From Rhodothermia bacterium (lineage in GTDB: Bacteria; Bacteroidota; Rhodothermia; Balneolales; Balneolaceae): a stretch of 64,000 nt of DNA. Position numbers and translations under genes: made by a program. The notes beneath the pieces were generated by a model. That model had not been told where the DNA came from. It searched no databases and saw only the letters and a program-made list of their open reading frames with translations. Positions within the stretch are counted from its first letter, which is position 1. Each line of letters starts with the position of its first letter. Of this stretch, positions 43,047 through 51,346 are shown one piece after another. The stretch is from positions 310,001 through 374,000 of the forward strand of contig JAUICM010000004.1 in the NCBI GenBank assembly GCA_030427885.1. Direction: 5' to 3'.

Positions 43047-43526
43047 ATGGACTTTAGCTCAGTAAAAAAACTTTTGATCGGAAACTGGCACGGTGTCGGT
43101 GTAGCGAGGTATCCAACTATAAAGGAAGCCGGGTATATAGAGGAGTTCAATGTTACGGATCTTGAAGACCTCTCGGTTCTCAGGTATGAGCAGAAGTCGT
43201 GGTATACAAAAAACGGAAGTACGAAAGGTGATGTAGTTTTCTGGGAAACCGGATTCTGGATACTTAAAGATAATGAGCTGAAGATCCTGAGTTCTCAATA
43301 CAGTGGCCGCTTTGAAGAACTTATTCTAAGTTCAGCTGAAAACAAGGGAGCCGAACCAATGGTTTTATTTTTCAAATCGAAAAATATTATCGGAGATCAA
43401 AGAGTTGTTCAATCGACAAGAAAATATCTGCTTGGAGATAACAGGATCAGTTATCAACTTGATATGGAAATGGAAAATCATCGAATCCTGGAAAATCACT
43501 TGTCAGCAAATCTGAGGAAGCAATAG
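43047..43526 (+). CDS. nitrobindin-like heme-binding beta-barrel (FABP-like) protein
   Basis: A 159-residue beta-barrel protein. The pattern follows nitrobindin/THAP4-C: IGNWHGVGVARYPTI at the first strand, SVLRYEQKSWYTKNG, FWETGFWILKDNELK, SSQYSGRFEELIL and the C-terminal NHLSANLRKQ, whose His corresponds to the heme-proximal His of nitrobindins. The proteins bind ferric heme and convert peroxynitrite to nitrate; binding and activity here are inferred. Its stop overlaps the GTG of panC (TAGTG), so it is in one transcript with panC and panD. Confidence 0.75.
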   Translation: MDFSSVKKLLIGNWHGVGVARYPTIKEAGYIEEFNVTDLEDLSVLRYEQKSWYTKNGSTKGDVVFWETGFWILKDNELKILSSQYSGRFEELILSSAENKGAEPMVLFFKSKNIIGDQRVVQSTRKYLLGDNRISYQLDMEMENHRILENHLSANLRKQ

Positions 43527-44377
43527 TGAAAGTTGTAAAAACGATCGAAGAAATCAGGCAGGAAGTCCGTTTTTTGAAAGAAAAAGGACGTAAAGTGGCT
43601 TTTGTACCTACAATGGGTGCCCTTCATGACGGGCACTTGTCCCTGATCCGATTGGCACGAGAACTGGCAGATGATATTGTGGTTTCCATCTATGTGAACC
43701 CAGAACAGTTTGGTCCAAATGATGATCTGGATAGCTATCCATCAAACCTGAAAGACGATCTGGCATTCTGTGAAGAAGAAGGGGTTAGCCTGGTATTCAC
43801 CCCGGATACAAAGATCATTTATGGAGATGAAAAGAAATACTTTAAGATCGAGATCGATGAGTTGAACACACATCTGGATGGAGGAAGCCGCCCAGGTTAT
43901 TTTCAGGGAATTACATTAGTGGTCAATAAGCTATTTAATATTGTGGAGCCAGACCTGGCAGTATTTGGCCAGAAAGATTACCAGCAGTTTCAGATCATTC
44001 AACAGATGGTATACGAGTTCAATCATGATATTGAACTGATCATGGCCCCCATAAAACGGGCAGATGACGGTTTGGCATTGAGCAGCCGAAATGCCTATCT
44101 GAATGAGAAGGAGCGTGCTTTGGCACCATTGTTGTATCAGGGAATGCAAAGAGTGGTGAAAGCTATTCAGGATGGACTGCTGAAGCCAGAAAGTTTGTTA
44201 AAAGAAGTACAAAAAGACTTAGAAGCAAAGAGCTTCAAAAATGATTATCTTGGTGTGTTCTCCATGGATAAAATGGCTCCTGTTACTAGCTTGCAAAAAG
44301 GAAAGAGGTATTTACTTGCCGGAGCCGTTTATCTGGGCAAAGCCAGATTAATAGACAATATTATATTTGAGTGTTAG
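43526..44377 (+). CDS. panC: pantothenate synthetase (pantoate-beta-alanine ligase)
   Basis: A 283-residue enzyme that joins pantoate and beta-alanine with ATP to form pantothenate. HIGH-like motif PTMGALHDGHLSLIRLA near residue 28, VVSIYVNPEQFGPNDD, PGYFQGITLVVNKLFNIVEP, VFGQKDYQQFQII near 150 and KMSKS-type ALSSRNAYLNEKER near 188 are all present. The length matches the family. The start is GTG overlapping the upstream stop; the next gene panD follows 3 nt after its stop. Cytoplasmic. Confidence 0.97.
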   Translation: MKVVKTIEEIRQEVRFLKEKGRKVAFVPTMGALHDGHLSLIRLARELADDIVVSIYVNPEQFGPNDDLDSYPSNLKDDLAFCEEEGVSLVFTPDTKIIYGDEKKYFKIEIDELNTHLDGGSRPGYFQGITLVVNKLFNIVEPDLAVFGQKDYQQFQIIQQMVYEFNHDIELIMAPIKRADDGLALSSRNAYLNEKERALAPLLYQGMQRVVKAIQDGLLKPESLLKEVQKDLEAKSFKNDYLGVFSMDKMAPVTSLQKGKRYLLAGAVYLGKARLIDNIIFEC

Positions 44378-44380
44378 GCG

Positions 44381-44791
44381 ATGAAGCTTACAATGTTTAA
44401 ATCAAAACTGCATCAACTGAAAGTAACTGAAGCAAACCTCATGTACGAGGGGAGTATTACTATAGATCAGGACTTATTAGATGCAGCCCATTTATTACCC
44501 TACGAGAAAGTTCAGGTATTGAATATAACCAATGGAAATCGTCTCGAGACCTATACTATTCCTGGTGAAAGAGGAAGCAGGGTTTGTTGCCTGAACGGTG
44601 CAGCTGCACGACTTACCCAGGTTGATGACAGGATCATTGTGATCAGCTATGCCGAAATGACCCCGGAAGAGGCTAAAGAGTATAAGCCAAGAGTTGTGAT
44701 CGTAGACGAGAATAATGACCCCAAAAGTATTTTAGATTATTCACAGCCCGAAACTATCTTCGATCTGGCCACAGGATTGAAGCAGGTTTGA
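44381..44791 (+). CDS. panD: aspartate 1-decarboxylase proenzyme
   Basis: A 136-residue proenzyme that makes beta-alanine for PanC. The self-cleavage site G24-S25 ([10 protein letters not shown]) that generates the pyruvoyl group is intact, as are Lys9 of the start motif [10 protein letters not shown] and [17 protein letters not shown]. The C-terminal region ([20 protein letters not shown]) is normal. It is the last gene of the nitrobindin-like/panC/panD unit. No clear hairpin terminator is seen after it. Confidence 0.97.
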   Translation: MKLTMFKSKLHQLKVTEANLMYEGSITIDQDLLDAAHLLPYEKVQVLNITNGNRLETYTIPGERGSRVCCLNGAAARLTQVDDRIIVISYAEMTPEEAKEYKPRVVIVDENNDPKSILDYSQPETIFDLATGLKQV

Positions 44792-44945
44792 TCAGTTTCT
44801 TCATCGAATGAAATTATTCATGTTTTGGGTTAACGGAATTATGCGGACAACCAAAACCAATGCTCGCAAATTCTGACAAATTATGACCTTGTGAAAGGTT
44901 TTTCAGATCCTCGGGCAACAAAAAATTCTTATCTAAGTTTATTAA

Positions 44946-44966
44946 AAATAGTTTGTAAAACTATTT
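44946..44966. promoter_or_regulatory. inverted repeat upstream of the efflux operon
   Basis: AAATAGTTT (44946-44954) and AAACTATTT (44958-44966) are a 9-bp perfect inverted repeat with a 3-nt spacer, 68 nt before the adaptor gene. A TAGTTT/AAACTA core is also found in the palindrome at 36906. It could be an efflux repressor site. Confidence 0.4.
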
Positions 44967-45034
44967 AATCGGGTAAATCGTCTGTAGCTAAAATGTCTAT
45001 CTTGCTACGAACAAGTCATCGGAGTTTATAAAAA

Positions 45035-46294
45035 ATGCAGAAAAAATTACTTATTCCGGGTATAGTGATAGTACTAGTTGTGGTGTCATGGTATCTCACA
45101 TCAGGAGAATCCACCGAATCCACCGAACTATACACTACCCCTACCATCGGAGAATTCGTTGTTGATGTTACTACATCAGGGGAATTAAGAGCCAAAAATT
45201 CACAAGAGATCAAAGGTCCGCAGGGGGCAAGAGATTTCAGAGTAAACAGTATTCGTATTCAAACACTGATACCTGAGGGTACGATCGTTAAAAAAGGTGA
45301 TTTTGTAGCTGAGCTTGATCGTTCTGAGATCATGGGGAAGTTACAGGATGCTCAACTCGATCTTCAGCAGGCACAATCACAGGTAACCCAGTCTCAGCTG
45401 GATAGTACCCTTGAATTATCTCAGGCGCGGGATAACCTGATTAATCTTGAATACGCACTTGAAGAAAGACAGATCGCTGTTGATCAATCCAAATATGAAT
45501 CACCGGCAGTACAGCGTCAGGCAGAGATCGATCTGGATAAAGCCAGAAGACAGCTGGCCCAGGAAACAAAGAACTACCAGACTAAGATCAAGCAGGCTGA
45601 AGCTAAACTAAGAGACGTTGAAACCGAGCTTACTAAAAAGCAGAATGAGATCGCAAAGATACGTGAGCTGATGGCTCAGTTTACTGTGTATGCCCCTGAT
45701 CAGGGGATGGTGATCTACAATCGTAACTGGGATGGTTCGAAAGTAACGGAAGGTGAAACGATAAGTGCCTGGAGTCCTGTGGTAGCAGAACTACCTGATT
45801 TTACCACCATGGAGTCAGTTACATTCATTAATGAGGTTGATATCCAGAAGGTCGAACTGGGGCAGAAGGTGGAAATCGGATTGGACGCTGTTCCGGATAA
45901 AAAATTAACCGGATTTGTTACCGATGTTGCAAATATCGGAGAGCAGCGAAAAAATTATGATTCAAAAGTATTTGAAGTAATTATTGAAGTGAATGAGAGC
46001 GACAGTCTTCTAAGACCAGCCATGACAACCAGTAACAGAGTGATAATTGACAAAGTTTCGAATGCACTTTTCATTCCACTTGAAACTGTATATGCTGTGG
46101 ATTCATTGAGTTTTGTGTACAAGAAAGACGGCTTATCCCCAATCATGCAGCAAGTTGAACTTGGTCTGATGAATGAAAACTCAGTGATCGTACATCGTGG
46201 CATTTCCGAATCGGATGTGCTATACCTTACTATGCCTGCGGATACTTCGGGCATCGAAAAAATTATGCTGGAAGAACAGCTAACTAAAAATTGA
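45035..46294 (+). CDS. MacA/HlyD-type periplasmic adaptor protein
   Basis: A 419-residue adaptor. It has an N-terminal membrane anchor (LLIPGIVIVLVVVSWYL), a short S/T/E-rich linker, a lipoyl half motif (TIGEFVVDVTTSGELRAKNS), a long coiled coil of about 120 residues (AQLDLQQAQSQVTQSQLDST to KIRELMAQF), a second lipoyl half (VYAPDQGMVIYN) and a beta-barrel domain. It bridges the MacB-type permease at 46309 and the TolC protein at 47657. The operon exports an unknown substrate, possibly a lipid or peptide. Confidence 0.9.
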   Translation: MQKKLLIPGIVIVLVVVSWYLTSGESTESTELYTTPTIGEFVVDVTTSGELRAKNSQEIKGPQGARDFRVNSIRIQTLIPEGTIVKKGDFVAELDRSEIMGKLQDAQLDLQQAQSQVTQSQLDSTLELSQARDNLINLEYALEERQIAVDQSKYESPAVQRQAEIDLDKARRQLAQETKNYQTKIKQAEAKLRDVETELTKKQNEIAKIRELMAQFTVYAPDQGMVIYNRNWDGSKVTEGETISAWSPVVAELPDFTTMESVTFINEVDIQKVELGQKVEIGLDAVPDKKLTGFVTDVANIGEQRKNYDSKVFEVIIEVNESDSLLRPAMTTSNRVIIDKVSNALFIPLETVYAVDSLSFVYKKDGLSPIMQQVELGLMNENSVIVHRGISESDVLYLTMPADTSGIEKIMLEEQLTKN

Positions 46295-46308
46295 TATAAG
46301 GCTGTTCA

Positions 46309-47664
46309 GTGCTGCAAAAAATCCTATACAATTTTGATATAGCCATTGAGGCTATTCAAAGAAATAAACTTCGGGCCTTCCTTACTTCGTTAGGTATCAT
46401 CTTTGGGGTGGCTTCGGTGATCGCCATGCTTGCAATCGGTACCGGAGCCCAGGAAGAAGTACTCAAACAGATGCAGTTGTTGGGTACGAACAATGTGATC
46501 ATTAAACCCGTTGTTGAACAGTACGAAGGTATTGTAGGTGATGGTGATGGAGACGAATCTCAGAAATTTTCGCCGGGTCTGAGTCTGCACGATCTTGAAA
46601 GTATTAAAAATGTTATGCCGGAAGTTGAGTATTTAAGTCCGGAGATCATTTTTGAGACTAATTTCATCAGAAATGCCCGCATGAGAAGCGGAAAGATTGT
46701 GGGAGTTAACGATGAATATTTCAGCATCAATAACTTCAATATAGAAGAAGGGGTTAATTTCAACAGAGAACAGATCGTAGGCTCTGAACCCGTTTGTATC
46801 ATTGGGAATGATGTGAAAACTAAATTCTTTGCCGGTGAAGATCCGATCGGTAAACAGATCAAAGTGGGTAATATCTGGCTTAAGGTAGTTGGAGTCCTTA
46901 AAAAGAAAGATCTGTCAACGGAAAGTATTGAAAGCCTCGGGATCAGAAATTACAACCTCGATATTTTCCTTCCTGCAACCACCATCCTGCTCAGATTTAA
47001 GAACAGAGCTCTGGTAACTAAAGATGACCTGGCGCCAAGCGTCGGGGGTGGAAGAATGGTCATAATCGGAGGTCCTGATCAGGAGGAAGAAGGTGGTAGT
47101 GATGCGAAGAATTATCACCAGCTGGATAAATTAGTTGTTCGGGTTACTGATTCAAGATATAGTGTTTCTGTAGCTGAAGTGTTATCCAGAATGCTTAAAA
47201 GAAGACATAATGGTGTGGTAGATTTCGAGATCATCGTTCCCGAGCAATTATTGCAACAGGAGCAGCGAACTAAAAGAATCTTCAATATTGTACTTTCTTC
47301 AATAGCTTCTATTTCTCTGATCGTGGGTGGGATCGGTATCATGAATATTATGCTGGCTTCCGTGGTAGAACGCTATCGTGAGATCGGAGTAAGAATGGCG
47401 GTAGGTGCTCAGAAAAAAGATATCGAGCTACAGTTTTTAACAGAGGCACTAGCCATCAGTATTACCGGAGGAGTTATCGGTATCATCTTAGGGATGGCAT
47501 TCAGTACAGCTATTGAATTAACGGCTGGCATTGCGACGATAGTAACCCCAATATCCATTTTCATTTCTTTTGGAGTGGCTCTAGTGATTGGAGTGGTTTT
47601 CGGCTACTTCCCAGCAAAAAGAGCTGCACAACAAGATCCAGTACACGCATTAAGACATGAGTAA
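46309..47664 (+). CDS. MacB-type ABC transporter permease without ATPase domain
   Basis: A 451-residue permease. Start GTG 46309; first helix LGIIFGVASVIAMLAIGTGA after AFLTSL; a periplasmic MacB-PCD domain of about 240 residues; then three helices with the ERYREIGVRMAVGA motif and a final AKRAAQQDPVHALRHE. Escherichia MacB carries an ATPase fused at the N terminus; here there is none, so an ABC ATPase must come from elsewhere. It follows the adaptor by 14 nt and overlaps the TolC gene by 8 nt. There is a glycine-rich negatively charged loop near residue 250. Confidence 0.9.
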   Translation: MLQKILYNFDIAIEAIQRNKLRAFLTSLGIIFGVASVIAMLAIGTGAQEEVLKQMQLLGTNNVIIKPVVEQYEGIVGDGDGDESQKFSPGLSLHDLESIKNVMPEVEYLSPEIIFETNFIRNARMRSGKIVGVNDEYFSINNFNIEEGVNFNREQIVGSEPVCIIGNDVKTKFFAGEDPIGKQIKVGNIWLKVVGVLKKKDLSTESIESLGIRNYNLDIFLPATTILLRFKNRALVTKDDLAPSVGGGRMVIIGGPDQEEEGGSDAKNYHQLDKLVVRVTDSRYSVSVAEVLSRMLKRRHNGVVDFEIIVPEQLLQQEQRTKRIFNIVLSSIASISLIVGGIGIMNIMLASVVERYREIGVRMAVGAQKKDIELQFLTEALAISITGGVIGIILGMAFSTAIELTAGIATIVTPISIFISFGVALVIGVVFGYFPAKRAAQQDPVHALRHE

Positions 47665-49129
47665 ACGTATTTATACAGGGCTTTTCATTTTATTAGTTGT
47701 GCTGGTAAGCAACCAGGCAACTGCCCAGACACAGACATTCACACTAGATCAAAGCATTGAATTTGCCAAAGCGAACAGCCCATTGTCTAGAGCGGCACGA
47801 TTTGCAATGCTATCAGCTAAATGGCGGTATAAATCATTTAAAGCAGATCTGTTACCAAGCTTTTCTTTAAACGGAGATGCGCCAAATTATAACAAATCAA
47901 TATTTTCAAATATTCTGGATGACGGTACAGTGACTTTCTCATCGCGTACCCAGTCTGAAGCATCAGCTTCTCTTTCAATAGATCAGAATATTATGCCAAC
48001 CGGTGGGGTGCTTTCATTATCATCGGGAATTACAAGGTTGGGTATTTTTAAGAATGAAAATACTTATTTGTGGCAAAGTACACCTCTTGTCGCCAGCCTT
48101 CGTCAGCCATTATTTCAGTTCAATTCTCTAAAATGGAGAAATAAAACTGAACCACTTCGATTCCGGATCGCACAGAAGCAATTTGCAGAAGATATGGAGG
48201 AAATTGCTTTTACAGTGACACAAAACTTCTTTGATCTGTTGCTGGCAAAGATCAACGTGGAGGTTTCAGAATTCAACGTAACAGTGAATGATTCAATCTA
48301 TAACATTGCTCAGGGTCGCTTTCAGGTGGGTAATATAGCAGAAAATGAGCTATTACAAAGTGAGTTGGAATATCGGAATGCAAGAAATTCATTAACTACA
48401 GCTCAGATTAATTATAAAAGAAATGAGGAGAATTTTAAGGCATTACTAGGTCTGGACGATGCAACAGAGATAGAGATCATTTTACCTCCGGTAGCTCCGG
48501 TAATGGATGTTGATGTAGATCAGGCGTTAGCACTTGCAAGAGAGAACAATAGTACCTCGCTACTATTTGAATTGAATGAAATACAGGCAGATCAAACGTA
48601 TGATCAGGCTAAGAAAAGCACTGGTTTTTCTGCAACTATCCAAGCCAGTTATGGATTAAATCAGACTTCAACAGAATTGAATCAATTATATGAAGATCCA
48701 CAGAACAGGCAATTTTTTACTGTAGGATTTCAGATTCCTTTATTTAATTGGGGTAAGAACATGGCTGAGATCAGATCGGCCAGAAATGAGCAAATGGAGA
48801 CAGCCAACACGATCGCCTATCAACGGCTTCAGTTCGAGCTGGATGTGAAAAGTACGGTTCGTGAATTCCCGCAACTACGGGATCAGGTAGAACTGGCAAG
48901 AATTTCTGATGACATTGCTGCCCGCCGATATGATGTTTCCAAAAACAGATATTTGATCGGAAAGATCGATGTGACGAACCTGTTTATTGCCCAGAATGAA
49001 AAGGATAGTGCGCGAAGGAATTATATCCAGTCACTGCGGAGTTACTGGACCGGGTATTACAATCTGAGACGATTAACCCTATTCGACTTTGAGTCGGGAA
49101 TGCCGATCATCTACAATACCGAATTCTGA
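47657..49129 (+). CDS. TolC-family outer-membrane efflux protein
   Basis: A 490-residue protein with a signal peptide (MSKRIYTGLFILLVVLVSNQ, cleavage near ATA-QT). It shows the twofold TolC repeat of beta strands and long helices: TLDQSIEFAKANSPLSRAAR, NELLQSELEYRNARNSLTTA, then VDQALALARENNSTSLL and FQIPLFNWGKNMAEI. It ends with the usual ENEKDSARRNYIQ-type equatorial segment. It is the third component of the MacA/MacB/TolC-type exporter encoded by the preceding two genes and overlaps the permease by 8 nt. Confidence 0.92.
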   Translation: MSKRIYTGLFILLVVLVSNQATAQTQTFTLDQSIEFAKANSPLSRAARFAMLSAKWRYKSFKADLLPSFSLNGDAPNYNKSIFSNILDDGTVTFSSRTQSEASASLSIDQNIMPTGGVLSLSSGITRLGIFKNENTYLWQSTPLVASLRQPLFQFNSLKWRNKTEPLRFRIAQKQFAEDMEEIAFTVTQNFFDLLLAKINVEVSEFNVTVNDSIYNIAQGRFQVGNIAENELLQSELEYRNARNSLTTAQINYKRNEENFKALLGLDDATEIEIILPPVAPVMDVDVDQALALARENNSTSLLFELNEIQADQTYDQAKKSTGFSATIQASYGLNQTSTELNQLYEDPQNRQFFTVGFQIPLFNWGKNMAEIRSARNEQMETANTIAYQRLQFELDVKSTVREFPQLRDQVELARISDDIAARRYDVSKNRYLIGKIDVTNLFIAQNEKDSARRNYIQSLRSYWTGYYNLRRLTLFDFESGMPIIYNTEF

Positions 49130-49143
49130 TCTGTTATCAATAC

Positions 49144-49187
49144 ACACTGTAAAAACGCAAGATTTTACGTCTTTACAGTGTAAGGTT
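49144..49187. terminator. terminator hairpin between efflux operon and M20 peptidase
   Basis: ACACTGTAAA (49144-49153) and TTTACAGTGT (49172-49181) pair perfectly over 10 bp around an 18-nt loop, and GTTTTTATT follows on the plus strand. It lies between convergent genes. Confidence 0.7.
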
Positions 49188-49188
49188 T

Positions 49189-50562
49189 TTATTCTGAAAA
49201 ATCGGGAAGCAATTCAAAGAAACGGGCAGATGTTTTAATGCCTCTGTAGAAATCCTGAACAGAGAACTTTTCGTTAGGAGAATGAATAGCATCACTAGTG
49301 ATCCCAAATCCCATGAGAATTGATTCTACCCCCAGCACCCGTTTGAAGTCAGCAACAACCGGAATAGAGCCTCCTTCACGGGCAAAAAGAACATCCGTCT
49401 TGTAGATCTCTTCAAATGCTTTAGCACCTGCTTTAAGGCCATAAAAATTCAGATCTGTTACAGAAGCAAATCCGCCATGATGTTCGGTGACTTTTACTTT
49501 CACAGTATCAGGAGCAAGAGACTCGAAATGCTTTTTAAATAATTCAGCAATCTCTTTTGGATTCTGGTCAGGTACTAGGCGCATACTTATTTTTGCACCT
49601 GCTTTTGAAGGAAGCACAGTTTTGGCTCCTTCTCCCTGATAACCTCCCCAAATACCATTTACATCCAATGATGGCCTTGAAGAAGCCCGTTCCAGAGTGG
49701 TATAACCTTTTTCGCCATGAACAGCGTCAATATCCAATGATTCTTTGTAGGAATCTTCATCAAAGGGTAAAGCGGCAGATGCCTCGCGGTCGGCCATTGT
49801 TAAGGGAACAACTTTATCATAAAAGCCCGGAATCTGGATAACACCATTATCATCTTTAAGTTTAGCAACTATCTCACAAAGCACATTCAAAGGATTTTCC
49901 ACTGCACCGCCATATACTCCGGAATGAAGATCACGGTTAGGGCCAACAACCTCTACTTCCATATATGCTAACCCACGCAGGCCATAAGTGATGGAAGGCT
50001 GGTCTTTTCCAAACATTGAGGTATCAGAAATAAGAACCATATCACATTCCAGCATGTCTTTATGTGTCTCTATAAAAGGAACAAGGTTCGGAGAACCGAT
50101 TTCCTCTTCACCTTCAAGTAAAAACTTAACATTCACTGGAATAGGCTGGCCGGATTTTACAAAAGATTCAATTGCCTTGATATGAGTGAATGATTGGCCC
50201 TTATCGTCACTGGCGCCTCGTGCATAGATATTTCCATCTTTGATGGTGGGCTCGAAAGGAGGCGTGTGCCAAAGCTCATCCGGATCGGAAGGCTGAACAT
50301 CATAATGACCGTAAACCAAAACAGTTGGTTTATCGTCATAGGGGCAGTACTCACCAAACACAATTGGATTGCCGGGTGTCTCAAATAGTTCAACTCGAGA
50401 AAGTTCCAGCGACTTCAACTGGTTAATAAGAAAGCCGGCAGCTTTGCGGATATCTTCTTTTCGGGTGGAGTCGGTGCTGATGCTCGGAATACGAAGCAAC
50501 TCGAACAGTTCATCAAGAAATTTGTCTTTGTGTTGTTCGATATATGCTTGTGGATCACTCAT
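49189..50562 (-). CDS. M20-family dipeptidase
   Basis: A 457-residue metallopeptidase. Zinc-site motifs are complete: VLVYGHYDVQPSD (His, catalytic Asp), ARGASDDKGQ (bridging Asp), LEGEEEIGSPNL (catalytic Glu-Glu), VLISDTSMF and the final HSPNEKFS (His). The dimerisation domain lies between about 190 and 330. The family includes carnosinase-like and dipeptidase enzymes, with cytoplasmic hydrolysis of dipeptides as the usual role; no signal peptide is seen. It lies 16 nt after the BatE-like gene and may be cotranscribed. Confidence 0.93.
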   Translation of the reverse strand: MSDPQAYIEQHKDKFLDELFELLRIPSISTDSTRKEDIRKAAGFLINQLKSLELSRVELFETPGNPIVFGEYCPYDDKPTVLVYGHYDVQPSDPDELWHTPPFEPTIKDGNIYARGASDDKGQSFTHIKAIESFVKSGQPIPVNVKFLLEGEEEIGSPNLVPFIETHKDMLECDMVLISDTSMFGKDQPSITYGLRGLAYMEVEVVGPNRDLHSGVYGGAVENPLNVLCEIVAKLKDDNGVIQIPGFYDKVVPLTMADREASAALPFDEDSYKESLDIDAVHGEKGYTTLERASSRPSLDVNGIWGGYQGEGAKTVLPSKAGAKISMRLVPDQNPKEIAELFKKHFESLAPDTVKVKVTEHHGGFASVTDLNFYGLKAGAKAFEEIYKTDVLFAREGGSIPVVADFKRVLGVESILMGFGITSDAIHSPNEKFSVQDFYRGIKTSARFFELLPDFSE

Positions 50563-50578
50563 TATTGTATTCTGTCAT

Positions 50579-51346
50579 TTATAAAATTCGGGTTCCGGAA
50601 CGGGATATCCAGCCAAACTGGCCATTGCCCAGACGAATATAATACCATCCGTCGTGATTCATGCTGGCATTATTATCAATGGTTACAGTGTATCCCTCAT
50701 AGGCGAGACTAACAAGGTTTGAAGTTTCGGAAGCAGCTGATTTGACCTGCTTCTCAATGCTAACGATCACGGCCTCAGAGTATCTGTTATCAACATAATC
50801 TACATAAAATGCGAGGACAATGACCAATACTCCGGCAGAGAAAACTAAGGCTAACACTGTTCGGAATTTCTTAAAGTTAGCCATACCAAACCATTTCAGT
50901 AATACAAGTACCATAGCAAAAACTACAAATACAAATCCAATGATGAATACTCCATCAGAGCCCAGTCCTGCTTTTAATGAGTCAATAGCACGATCCCATG
51001 GAAGTTTTGGCAGCTGTGCTGATTGTCGGCTGAACTGAGAATTGACATATTCAATTCCAATTGTGGCTTGCTCAGTTGTTGTTGGGAATTCAGCAGCCTT
51101 CAGAAAATAATACTTGGCAAGCCCCATAGAATCGAGCTGACTTGCAGCAATACCCATATTCAGGAAAAGGGCACCAGAGACCTGATTAGAAGCATGGATC
51201 TTTCGGTACCGGTTCATAGCTTCCTGGTAATCGCCTTCCTGCAGAAAGGTGTTAGCTTCATCAAAAACAAGCTGGGCACTTTCCTGAGCCCTTACTTCGG
51301 AGGCGAAGAGCAAAACGATCAATAAAAGTAAGTGAGCTGATCTCAT
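50579..51346 (-). CDS. batE: BatE-like TPR and SH3-domain protein
   Basis: A 255-residue protein with a signal peptide (MRSAHLLLLIVLLFASEVRA), TPR helices (about 30-105), two membrane helices (GVFIIGFVFVVFAMVLVLLK and LALVFSAGVLVIVLAFYVDY) and a C-terminal bacterial SH3 (VTIDNNASMNHDGWYYIRLG, FGWISRSGTRIL). This is the domain order of BatE of the aerotolerance (bat) operon. Start codon and stop of BatD overlap as ATGA. It acts in the envelope with other Bat proteins. Confidence 0.85.
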   Translation of the reverse strand: MRSAHLLLLIVLLFASEVRAQESAQLVFDEANTFLQEGDYQEAMNRYRKIHASNQVSGALFLNMGIAASQLDSMGLAKYYFLKAAEFPTTTEQATIGIEYVNSQFSRQSAQLPKLPWDRAIDSLKAGLGSDGVFIIGFVFVVFAMVLVLLKWFGMANFKKFRTVLALVFSAGVLVIVLAFYVDYVDNRYSEAVIVSIEKQVKSAASETSNLVSLAYEGYTVTIDNNASMNHDGWYYIRLGNGQFGWISRSGTRIL

